Origin: Pseudomonas sp.
GTDB lineage: Bacteria; Pseudomonadota; Gammaproteobacteria; Pseudomonadales; Pseudomonadaceae
Direction of reading: 5' to 3'
Assembly (NCBI GenBank): GCA_007117785.1
Contig: SKFV01000285.1
Coordinates: forward strand, 1-5,787
Length of the DNA stretch: 5,787 bases
Shown here piece after piece: positions 1-5,787 of this stretch. Made by a program: the position numbers and the translations under genes. How positions within the stretch are numbered: the first letter of the stretch is position 1; every line of letters starts with the position of its first letter. Under the pieces are notes generated by a model. It saw only the letters and a list, made by a program, of their open reading frames with translations, did no database searches and was not told the DNA's origin.

Positions 1-590
1 CTGATATGGATGCGCAGTTCGCTGACATCCTGCACCCGCAGTACCGGCTCCATGGCTTGTATGGTGGTAAAGCGCTCCTGCAGGCGACGGCTGACCAGGG
101 CATCAAAGGGTGCCTGCAGGCGGCTGTGGTTGAGGTTGCGTTGGGCACTGGTCAGGCCCAATGCGGTATTTTCAGCAGCAATCTGCAGTTGTTCCAGGGC
201 TGACTGGCTGAGGTGGTTGCCGGCGCGCAGTTGCTTGCCGCGCTCCAGGTCGCGTTGTGCCTGGCGGTTGGCAACCTGGGCTTCACGCAGCGCCAGTTCA
301 TAGTCTGCCGGATCCAGCGCCGCGAGCAGGTTGCCCTGTGGCACGAGTTCGCCCTGGCGCGCAGGCAATTCCAGTAAACGGCCAGGTACTTCAAAGGCCA
401 TATCCACGGTGCTGACGGCGTCCACTCGGCCGGCAAAATTGCGTTCTGCCGCGACCTGGTCTTCACCGACAGTAAACAGGTGCACCTGAACGGCACCGTT
501 AGTGCTGGGCTCCTTGTCATTGGAGCAGGCGCCGAGCAGGCCTGAAAGCACCAGCAGCAGCGCGAGGTGATACCGATTGATAGACCGCAT
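1..590 (-). CDS. RND efflux periplasmic adaptor (membrane fusion) lipoprotein, 3' end outside window
   Basis: The first 196 codons of a periplasmic adaptor, the part that links an inner-membrane RND pump to an outer-membrane channel. The ATG at 590 is preceded by AGGAG (599-603) with 8 bases spacing. Residues 1-22 are a lipoprotein signal with lipobox L-G-A-C and acylated Cys22. Next come a barrel-sandwich/lipoyl half motif (FEVPGRLLELPARQGELVPQG, about residues 66-86, ending in ALDPADYELAL), a helical hairpin rich in Gln, Arg and Leu (about 95-155), and the second lipoyl half (SRLQAPFDALVSRR). All of these are typical of the AcrA/MexA/HlyD family. The reading frame is open to base 1, so the beta-barrel and C-terminal domains lie outside. 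It follows the TetR gene after 14 bases and is surely cotranscribed with it. The inner-membrane pump gene is expected next (inference). The substrate cannot be told from the sequence. Confidence 0.93.
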   Translation of the reverse strand, partial: MRSINRYHLALLLVLSGLLGACSNDKEPSTNGAVQVHLFTVGEDQVAAERNFAGRVDAVSTVDMAFEVPGRLLELPARQGELVPQGNLLAALDPADYELALREAQVANRQAQRDLERGKQLRAGNHLSQSALEQLQIAAENTALGLTSAQRNLNHSRLQAPFDALVSRRLQERFTTIQAMEPVLRVQDVSELRIHI

Positions 591-598
591 GGCTGTGG

Positions 599-603
599 CT
601 CCT
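599..603 (-). promoter_or_regulatory. Ribosome binding site of the RND adaptor gene
   Basis: AGGAG on the minus strand, 8 bases before the ATG at 590, placed in the 14-base gap between the TetR stop codon and the adaptor. It decides the adaptor start and places the lipobox Cys at residue 22. Confidence 0.75.
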
Positions 604-604
604 G

Positions 605-1162
605 TCATTGGGTGGACTCGATCTGGTTGGCCTGCGCTTGCAGGAACAGGTGAATCTCTCGCAACTGGCTTTCGCTGAAGGGTGAAATGTCCAGCAGCTC
701 CTGCAGGCACATGCCGTCATGCGCCAGCCATATCAGCAAGGTTTGCATATCATTGTCGGCGCCGAGGGTTTGCAGTAACTGGCGGTAATGTTCCCGCACC
801 GGCTCCAGTAATGCCGGATTGTCAGTGGCGGCGGTCAGCAGTGCTTGTGCGGTACCCAGGCTGACGTCTTCACGTTGTTGTTCGCGGCAGGCAATCAGGG
901 TGCCGAGTGGCCCCAGCTCGGGTTGTTCAGCCTGAATACGCTCTTGTCGTAGCTGACGATCTTCCAGCAGGTGTCCGATCATGCCTTCGATCAGCGCGTC
1001 CTTGCTGCTGAAGTGATACATCACACCGCCCTTGCTCAGGTTGCAGGCGCGGGCGACGGCATCCAGGGTGACTGCACGGCTGCCATGCTGGTCAGCAATG
1101 GCCAGAGCAGCCTTCAGGATGGTTAGGCGGGCATTTTCCCGTTGGGGAGATGAAGCAGACAT
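605..1162 (-). CDS. TetR/AcrR-family transcriptional repressor of the efflux operon
   Basis: A complete 185-residue protein, normal length for the family. The N-terminal DNA-binding domain is clear: helix 1 (TILKAALAIADQHG, about residues 14-27), the helix-turn-helix VTLDAVARACNLSKGGVMYH (31-50), and the conserved YHF and KDAL signature that closes it (49-57). The C-terminal half is helical and poorly conserved, as expected for a ligand-binding and dimerisation domain; no ligand can be assigned. The ATG at 1162 has AAAGGA at 1171-1176, 8 bases away. The gene sits directly upstream of the RND adaptor in the same direction with a 14-base gap. A strong palindrome lies right before its start, so the likely role is autoregulation of a tetR-adaptor-pump operon, relieved by a toxic ligand (inference from the layout, as in many RND loci). 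Confidence 0.92.
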   Translation of the reverse strand: MSASSPQRENARLTILKAALAIADQHGSRAVTLDAVARACNLSKGGVMYHFSSKDALIEGMIGHLLEDRQLRQERIQAEQPELGPLGTLIACREQQREDVSLGTAQALLTAATDNPALLEPVREHYRQLLQTLGADNDMQTLLIWLAHDGMCLQELLDISPFSESQLREIHLFLQAQANQIESTQ

Positions 1163-1174
1163 GACAAGGATCCT

Positions 1175-1202
1175 TTACTGTACCGACCGGTTGGTACAGT
1201 AA
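1175..1202. promoter_or_regulatory. 28-bp palindromic operator, probable TetR-family binding site
   Basis: The arms TTACTGTACC (1175-1184) and GGTACAGTAA (1193-1202) are exact reverse complements. The core between them contains the palindrome ACCGGT (1186-1191); only the pair 1185/1192 fails to match. The site ends 12 bases before the TetR start codon and covers the probable -10 box, so bound repressor would block transcription of its own operon. Binding by the adjacent TetR protein is inferred from position and symmetry. Confidence 0.8.
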
Positions 1203-1224
1203 GGAGTTGTCAGTTGGCTGTAAA
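1196..1224 (-). promoter_or_regulatory. Probable promoter of the tetR-RND operon
   Basis: Reading leftward, TTTACA (1224-1219; 5 of 6 to the consensus -35) is followed after exactly 17 bases by TACTGT (1201-1196; 3 of 6 to the -10). The -10 is poor, but the spacing is ideal and the -10 lies in the outer arm of the palindrome, the usual arrangement for a repressor-controlled promoter. This is a prediction from motif match only. Confidence 0.45.
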
Positions 1225-1240
1225 GCCCTTTGCGAACAAT

Positions 1241-3886
1241 TCAGTGCGCTGTGATGAGTGTATTGAAGTCGTTCAGCGGCAAGGGGCGGCTGAACAGATA
1301 TCCCTGGTAGCAATGGCAGCCCATCTGTAGCAGTTTTTCGCGCTGGGCGTAGGTTTCGACCCCTTCGGCGATGACATCCAGCTGCATGGCCTTGGCCATG
1401 GTGATGATGGCTTCGGCGATCGCCTGGTCATTACTGTTGTGCAGGATTTCACGCACAAAGCTCTGGTCTATTTTCAACTGGTTGATGGGCAGCTGTTTCA
1501 GGTAGAACAGAGAGGAATAGCCGGTACCGAAGTCATCAATGGAAAAGCTGATGCCCAGCTGGCGCAGAGGACTCATCTTGTCGATCACTTCATCCAGGTT
1601 GTTGGCCAGCAGGCTTTCGGTGATCTCCAGCTTCAGGTTCTTCGGGTTGGCCCCCGTCTGCTCCAGGGTGCGCAGCAGGTGCTCGACCAGGTCGCCACGG
1701 CGAAACTGCACTACGCTGATATTTACCGCCAGGGTCAGATTCGCGGTGGTGGGGTGGCGCCCCCAATCAGCCAGTGCCTGACAGGCCTGTTGCAATGCCC
1801 ACTCGCCGATCGGGACGATCAGGCCGGTTTCTTCCGTCAATGGAATAAAGTCAGCCGGTGACACCATGCCGCGCGTCGGGTGTTGCCAGCGCAGAAGGAC
1901 TTCCGCGCCGAAGATATGCCCGTGCTGGTCAACCTGAGGCTGGTAATGCAGACAGAACTGCTGCTGGCGTATGGCTTCGTGCAGGTCTTGTTCCAGTGCT
2001 GCACGGGTGGTGACGGCAACCTGCATTTGCGGGTCAAAAAAGCGGATGCCATTGCGCCCGCAGGCCTTTGCTTTGTACATGGCCATATCCGCCTGTTTGA
2101 GCAGGTCTTCACGGCTGTGACGCTGGTCATTGAACAGAGTAATGCCAATGCTGGAAGAGCCGTAATACTCGAGGCCACCAAGGTCGAAGCTGCGGCTGAG
2201 CTCGTCCAGCAGCTTTTCGGCGACGACTTCTGCCTGGTTCGCCGCATCATGTGGGTCGACGGCGAGATCTTCCAGCATGAGGACAAACTCGTCGCCACCC
2301 AGGCGGGCGACGCTATCACCCTTGCGTACCCCCAGGTTCAGGCGTTCAGCAACTTGTTTCAGCAACAGGTCACCACGGTCATGGCCGGCGCTGTCGTTCA
2401 GGTTCTTGAAGTTGTCCAGGTCAAGGAAGAGTAACGCGCTGTGGTGGTGGTGACGGTCGGCATTGGCCAGGGTCTGCTGCAGGCGATCAAGCAGCAGGCG
2501 GCGGTTGGGCAAGTGGGTCAGGGCATCATAGAAGGCCAACTGACGCACTTCATCTTCGGCCTTCTTGCGCTCGGTAATGTCGCGCACCATCCCGATAAAG
2601 AGCTGCTGACCATCTTGCTGGATTTCCGCAATACCTACCTCAATGGGAAACAGGTGGCCGTCCTTGTGCAGACCTTCCAGCTCGCGGTCCTTGCCAATAA
2701 TACCACCCAGCTCCTTGCCCATATGGTTCTGTATGTACAGATCGTGATGGCTGCGATGCGGTTCCGGCATCAGAATCTTGACGTTCTTGCCAAGCACTTC
2801 TGCGCTGTCGTAGCCAAAAATCGCTTCGGCAGCTGGATTGAAGGACTGCAGGATGCCGCTCCCGTCGATGGTGATGATGCCATCAAGCATATGGTCAACT
2901 ATTACCTGCATATGCTGGGACTGTTCCTGCAGGGAATTTTCAGTATGTACCTGGTTGCTGATGTCGAAATGGGTACCGAGCATGATTTCCGGCTCACCGT
3001 CTGCGCTAAAGGAGCTTATGCGCCCGCGGGTGGTGATCCAGACCCAGTGACCATCCTTGTGCTGCATGCGTAGGCTGGCTTCATAGAAAGGGATTTCTCC
3101 GCGGGCATGCTCTTCAATCAGATCGAGGCAAAAGTCGAGATCATCTGGATGCACGCGTTGCATCCAGGTGCCGTAATTGATCTGCCCGAGCTCTTCCAGG
3201 CGATAACCTAACAGCGAAGCCCATTTGTCGTTGATGAACATTTCTTCAGTTTGCAGATTGAGCTTCCAGATGCCAATGCTGTTGGCATCTACTACTGCGC
3301 GTAACAGGGCCTCACTGTTGCGCAGACGTTCGGCATCCTGTTTCTGCTGGGTGATATTGCGGATCACGATCAGCACTTCTCGTTGATCCAGCTTTTGCAG
3401 CCGGGCCTCAAAGCAGAGCAGGCGTTCCGGGTCGCTATACTCGAAGGTCACCAGTTCGCCATTGGAAAACGCTTTGCTGACCTGCTGTTCCAGTTGCTGA
3501 CCAAAGTCATCATGCAGGACTTCCCGGATACTACGACCCAGGATCTTGTGCGCTGGCAGCAAGAGATCCGAGTGTTCGTTACAGACCACGAAAATGTGCT
3601 CACGATTAATCACAAAGACCATGTCCGGCAAGGTGCGGAGCATGCTGTTGCTGCGCAGCATGGTGGCGTTCAGTTTGCGCTGCAGCTCGGCTTGCCTTGC
3701 GCTGTCTATCTCCTCTTCAATGCAGTCAGCAAAGTCCCGCAGGGCCTTAAGCTGTGGTTGGCTGAGTTCGCGTGGTTGTGCGTCGATCAGGCACAGGCTG
3801 CCCAGTCGGTAGCCGCTTCGGGTAACCAGCGGAGCACCGGCATAGAAACGAATAACGGTTGCGCTCTGCTTCTGCTTGCGGATCAT
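1241..3886 (-). CDS. 5'-truncated c-di-GMP enzyme: partial GAF, three PAS, GGDEF and EAL domains
   Basis: A cytoplasmic c-di-GMP-turnover protein. Numbered from the ATG at 3886 (881 residues): second half of a GAF domain (12-62), PAS1 (about 76-180), PAS2 with PAC (about 190-312), PAS3 (about 320-443), GGDEF (about 450-610), EAL (about 630-877). The cyclase has GGDEF at 530-534 and an intact inhibitory site RKGD at 521-524, five residues before it. The phosphodiesterase has EVL for EAL (Glu662), Asn722, Glu754, DDFGTGYSS (784-792), Lys805, Asp807, Glu841, Glu844 and Gln861, so both activities look possible. PAS3 resembles the heme PAS of FixL. The first half of the GAF domain is missing: upstream of about 3850 the DNA encodes PgaA in another frame. 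The frame stays open to 4291, but that stretch is an out-of-frame reading of pgaA. ATG 3886 has only a weak GAG as ribosome site, so the start is uncertain and translation unproven. Confidence 0.82.
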   Translation of the reverse strand: MIRKQKQSATVIRFYAGAPLVTRSGYRLGSLCLIDAQPRELSQPQLKALRDFADCIEEEIDSARQAELQRKLNATMLRSNSMLRTLPDMVFVINREHIFVVCNEHSDLLLPAHKILGRSIREVLHDDFGQQLEQQVSKAFSNGELVTFEYSDPERLLCFEARLQKLDQREVLIVIRNITQQKQDAERLRNSEALLRAVVDANSIGIWKLNLQTEEMFINDKWASLLGYRLEELGQINYGTWMQRVHPDDLDFCLDLIEEHARGEIPFYEASLRMQHKDGHWVWITTRGRISSFSADGEPEIMLGTHFDISNQVHTENSLQEQSQHMQVIVDHMLDGIITIDGSGILQSFNPAAEAIFGYDSAEVLGKNVKILMPEPHRSHHDLYIQNHMGKELGGIIGKDRELEGLHKDGHLFPIEVGIAEIQQDGQQLFIGMVRDITERKKAEDEVRQLAFYDALTHLPNRRLLLDRLQQTLANADRHHHHSALLFLDLDNFKNLNDSAGHDRGDLLLKQVAERLNLGVRKGDSVARLGGDEFVLMLEDLAVDPHDAANQAEVVAEKLLDELSRSFDLGGLEYYGSSSIGITLFNDQRHSREDLLKQADMAMYKAKACGRNGIRFFDPQMQVAVTTRAALEQDLHEAIRQQQFCLHYQPQVDQHGHIFGAEVLLRWQHPTRGMVSPADFIPLTEETGLIVPIGEWALQQACQALADWGRHPTTANLTLAVNISVVQFRRGDLVEHLLRTLEQTGANPKNLKLEITESLLANNLDEVIDKMSPLRQLGISFSIDDFGTGYSSLFYLKQLPINQLKIDQSFVREILHNSNDQAIAEAIITMAKAMQLDVIAEGVETYAQREKLLQMGCHCYQGYLFSRPLPLNDFNTLITAH
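2558..2929 (-). other. FixL-like heme-binding PAS domain (PAS3) within the c-di-GMP enzyme
   Basis: The segment LMPEPHRSHHD...IIGKDRELEG...KDGHLFPIEVGIAEI lines up without gaps with my recalled Bradyrhizobium FixL heme PAS. His381 (codon 2744-2746) falls on the FixL proximal heme ligand His200, Arg401 (codon 2684-2686) on the oxygen-contacting Arg220, Ile396 on Ile215, Val417 on Leu236, and Ile419 on Ile238. The position of FixL Arg206 is Asn here. Domain identity is seen in the sequence; heme binding is inferred. Confidence 0.6.
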
Positions 3887-4715
3887 CTGCCCACTCGGCA
3901 AGCAATTCGTCAGCCTGTTCCAATGCACGGTTAGCCAGGCGGTAACGGTCTCTCTGCTGGCGCGAGCTGGTGGTGCTGAGGATAACGCGTTCGGCAACCT
4001 GGTCAGCCTGCAAGCTGCGCAATTCTTCTGAATTGAGTAATCCAAGAGCGTCAGTTTTTTGCAGTGCCAATGCGGATAAACCCGCTTGCTGCAAAGCCAG
4101 TAAGTATTCGCGGCGAATTTCCTGGCTTTGATGGGCCAGGTGCCTGGCCAGGTCATAATGCCGCAATGCGGCAAATTCCTGACCGTCGCGCCTGAAGACA
4201 TATCCACGTGCGAGATGGGCCGTGGCATTATCAGTCGCTTGTTGGACCCACTGCGCACTGGTTTGGTGGGCTGCTGCAAGCTGGCCGGCATCTGCCTGGG
4301 TCATGATCAGAGCATGGCGCAAGTCATCACGTTCTGGGTATCTGGCAACCAGAGTCAGGTACTCGGCTTCGGCTGCTGACCATTGTTGCAGGTTGCGCAA
4401 GCTGCGGGCGTAGGCTTCTCGAGCCAGTCGCTCGCTCTGCAGATTGGGTTGGTGTTGGCGGTAGATATCTACTACCTGCTGATCCCGTTCAGCCCAACTG
4501 CTTATCAGCAGCCAGTCAAGTTGTTGGCTACGAGTCAGATCGGCTTGCTGTTGGAGCCATTGCAGAGCAGGACCGTGCTCGCCGGCACGCGCTAACCTGA
4601 CCAGTTGATCATAGGTATTGGCGTTCGCCGGGGTAGCAGACAACAAACCACCAAGGATAAGCACGGAAATACTGGCTGAAATGCTCGCGCGCAAAACTGC
4701 TCCTAATCGCAGCAA
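3747..4715 (-). pseudogene. pgaA: pgaA fragment: 3'-truncated PNAG outer-membrane export porin, TPR part only
   Basis: PgaA exports the biofilm polysaccharide poly-beta-1,6-N-acetylglucosamine; it normally has about 800 residues, a periplasmic TPR superhelix followed by a beta-barrel. Here a signal peptide ends at ATPANA (cleavage after residue 32, counted from 4715), then the PgaA N-terminus is clear (NTYDQLVRLARAGEHGPALQ, LRNLQQWSAAEAEY, TQADAGQ, RYRLANRALEQ). Homology ends at about residue 287 (base 3855); the last 35 residues to the stop at 3747 are an out-of-frame reading of a GAF domain. The rest of the TPR region and the whole barrel are missing, so export function must be lost. There is no ATG start: TTG 4715 or, better, TTG 4694, which has AGGAG (4700-4704) five bases before it and gives a 25-residue signal peptide. 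A secreted TPR stub might still be made. Confidence 0.85.
4700..4704 (-). promoter_or_regulatory. Ribosome binding site favouring the TTG 4694 start of the pgaA fragment
   Basis: AGGAG on the minus strand, 5 bases before TTG at 4694. It lies inside the coding frame if TTG 4715 is used instead, which argues for the shorter form. No in-frame ATG exists upstream; the ATG at 4733-4731 is out of frame and soon meets a TAG. Confidence 0.5.
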
Positions 4716-4927
4716 TATGTGTTGTATTGCATGATTTGGTTAATATGTCATATCAATGGCATTTTGCACGATAAAAATCAATCGCGTTGAAAGGCTGACG
4801 CTTGTTCAATTTGCCATAAGCAAGATGCGCAGCAAAGAATTCCGGAACAACAGATCTTCCGCCGATTGCCGTAAATCGCTTTGTATCGGTGGAGGGCGGG
4901 AAAGTGACGGGAGAGTTATTTGCAGAG

Positions 4928-5001
4928 TGGAGCGGGTGAAGGGAATCGAACCCTCGTCGTAAGCTTGGGAAGCTTCTGCTCTACCATTGAGCTACACCCG
5001 C
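4928..5001 (-). tRNA. tRNA-Gly, anticodon CCC
   Basis: A full cloverleaf of 74 bases including an encoded CCA (4930-4928). The acceptor arms GCGGGTG (5001-4995) and CACCCGC (4938-4932) pair completely. The D arm is GCTC/GAGC with a short seven-base loop. The anticodon arm GAAGC/GCTTA carries the loop TTCCCAA, so the anticodon is CCC (4969-4967), which reads GGG codons. The T arm is GAGGG/CCCTT around TTCGATT. The discriminator base is U. The outermost anticodon-stem pair (27-43) is G-A rather than a normal pair; the rest is regular, so the gene looks functional. It stands alone, with no second tRNA in the window. Confidence 0.96.
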
Positions 5002-5010
5002 ACGCCGCTC

Positions 5011-5016
5011 TTTATA
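5011..5016 (-). promoter_or_regulatory. Probable -10 box of the tRNA-Gly promoter
   Basis: TATAAA on the minus strand, 9 bases before the mature tRNA 5' end, followed by the GC-rich stretch GAGCGGCG, the kind of discriminator seen in stringently controlled stable-RNA promoters. No good -35 lies 16-18 bases upstream (the best is TAGTTT). The leader would be only a few bases long. Confidence 0.45.
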
Positions 5017-5070
5017 CCTGAGATGCATGCCGAAAACTACTGTGGCCGCCTTGACGGAGTAAAAATAGCC

Positions 5071-5787
5071 TTACAGTTGTTGTTTGACCTGCATCAGCCG
5101 GCTGAAGCTATCGCGCCGGGCGGCCTGGTCATAAATACTGCTGTTAACGATCAGCTCGTTGACCCGGGTGCGATCAAGCAGGCTGGCAAGCTGTTCACTG
5201 ACAGCAGCGTCGTCGCCAATCAGGGTGCCGGCCAGGGTGGACATGACATGCTGGCGTTCGTGGGGCAGCCAGACCTTTTCCATATCCTCGACCGGCGGTG
5301 GCAATGGGCCGGGGGTGCCGCGGACCAGATTGAGAAAGGCTTGCTGGTGTGAGCTGGCGAAGTAGTATGCCTGGTCACGGCTCTCGGCCACATAAGCATT
5401 GATGCCGAGCATGGCGTAGGGCTCGGTCAATTGCTCTGAGGGCTGGAAGTGTTCGCGGTAGGTCGCCAATGCGGCGTGCAGATAATCCGGGGAAAACTGT
5501 CCGGCAAAGGCGAAGGGCAGACCCAGTTGCCCGGCCAGTTGGGCACTAAAGGTGCTGGAGCCCAGTAGCCAGATGGGGACTGACAGTCCTGCGCCAGGCG
5601 TTGCCCGCAGCCGTTGGCCGGGTTGAGCAGGCGCGAACAGTCGGCGCAACTCATCAAGCATCTGCGGGAAATCCTCACCATCGCTACGGCCGCGACGCAG
5701 GGCTGCTGCGGTAGCAGGGTCGGTGCCGGGTGCGCGTCCGAGGCCCAGATCGATACGCTCGGGGTAGAGCGATTCCAGGGTGCCGAA
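5071..5787 (-). CDS. LLM-class (luciferase-like) flavin-dependent oxidoreductase, YhbW-like, N-terminus outside window
   Basis: The C-terminal 238 residues of a bacterial-luciferase-like (LuxA fold) monooxygenase; relatives have about 330-340 residues, so roughly 100 are missing beyond the window edge. The frame is open to base 5787. Seen at the start: FGTLESLYPERIDLGLGRAPGT (visible residues 1-22), the signature of the YhbW-type group; then VPIWLLGSSTFSAQLAGQLG (about 70-89) followed by PFAFAGQFSP, and near the end NELIVNSSIYDQAARRDSF. Family members use reduced flavin and oxygen on mostly unknown substrates, in the cytoplasm; the substrate here cannot be told. The gene ends with TAA at 5073-5071, 69 bases before the tRNA gene, which has its own promoter. 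The ATG at 5661 lies inside the conserved region and is not the true start. Confidence 0.92.
   Translation of the reverse strand, partial: FGTLESLYPERIDLGLGRAPGTDPATAAALRRGRSDGEDFPQMLDELRRLFAPAQPGQRLRATPGAGLSVPIWLLGSSTFSAQLAGQLGLPFAFAGQFSPDYLHAALATYREHFQPSEQLTEPYAMLGINAYVAESRDQAYYFASSHQQAFLNLVRGTPGPLPPPVEDMEKVWLPHERQHVMSTLAGTLIGDDAAVSEQLASLLDRTRVNELIVNSSIYDQAARRDSFSRLMQVKQQL

Noticed and set aside
10..520. Reading frames on both strands inside the adaptor gene (10-303 plus, 152-520 minus)
   Set aside because: They overlap the adaptor, whose frame shows a lipobox and lipoyl motifs; the alternatives have compositions rich in Trp, Cys and Arg typical of off-frame reading in GC-rich DNA.
1175..1202. 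The palindrome as a terminator of the GGDEF-EAL gene
   Set aside because: It has no T tract on either side and overlaps the promoter and start region of tetR, which fits an operator.
1439..3934. Four long plus-strand frames, all in one frame, opposite the PAS-GGDEF-EAL gene
   Set aside because: They are antisense shadows: the minus-strand gene rarely uses the codons that would make plus-strand stops. The translations show no domain, and the minus strand carries unmistakable GGDEF and EAL motifs.
3887..4291. Extending the c-di-GMP enzyme to the ATG at 4291 (1016 residues)
   Set aside because: The extra residues (Trp-, Cys- and Arg-rich, no domain) are an out-of-frame reading of clear PgaA coding sequence, so this is not a native N-terminus.
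4743..4753. Inverted repeat ATATG-A-CATAT upstream of pgaA as an operator
   Set aside because: It is short and lies in AT-rich sequence where such repeats arise by chance; no regulator can be named.
4862..4878. Weak hairpin CGATT/AATCG downstream of the tRNA as a terminator
   Set aside because: A five-base stem without a following T run is too weak to call.
4756..4962. 68-residue plus-strand reading frame ending in VKGIEPSS
   Set aside because: Its end is read antisense through the tRNA-Gly gene, a common annotation artefact; the rest is low-complexity intergenic sequence with no ribosome site.

Overview
The window reads as a gammaproteobacterial chromosome, most likely Pseudomonadaceae. 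This is inferred from the protein style (PgaA, GAF-PAS-GGDEF-EAL, a TetR-controlled RND adaptor, a LuxA-like oxidoreductase) and from the tRNA-Gly(CCC) sequence. No gene fixes the species. Every real gene is on the minus strand, so the window reads from right to left.

Right end (5787 to 5071): the C-terminal two thirds of a luciferase-like flavin monooxygenase, cut by the window edge. Next is a tRNA-Gly(CCC) gene with encoded CCA (5001 to 4928) and its own likely promoter. The roughly 210 bases from 4716 to 4927 are AT-rich and hold no gene I can support; they probably contain the promoter of the next gene.

Centre (4715 to 1241): this is the unusual part. A TTG-started reading frame encodes a signal peptide and about 250 residues of the periplasmic TPR region of PgaA, the PNAG (poly-N-acetylglucosamine) exporter. 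Near 3850-3866 the PgaA homology stops abruptly. The second half of a GAF domain begins there in a different frame and continues through three PAS domains, a GGDEF domain and an EAL domain. The PgaA beta-barrel, anything that lay between the two genes, and the N-terminus of the c-di-GMP enzyme are all absent. This looks like a deletion fusion, or possibly an assembly join, that merged a biofilm-export gene with a c-di-GMP signalling gene. The catalytic GGDEF and EAL residues are intact. The last PAS domain carries the heme-ligand His and the oxygen-sensing Arg positions of FixL.

Left end (1202 to 1): a TetR-family repressor preceded by a near-perfect 28-bp palindrome over its promoter, then, 14 bases downstream, an RND efflux periplasmic adaptor lipoprotein that runs off the window. 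The two form an apparently self-regulated efflux operon; the inner-membrane pump would be expected just outside the left edge.

No IS element, CRISPR array or phage gene is visible.
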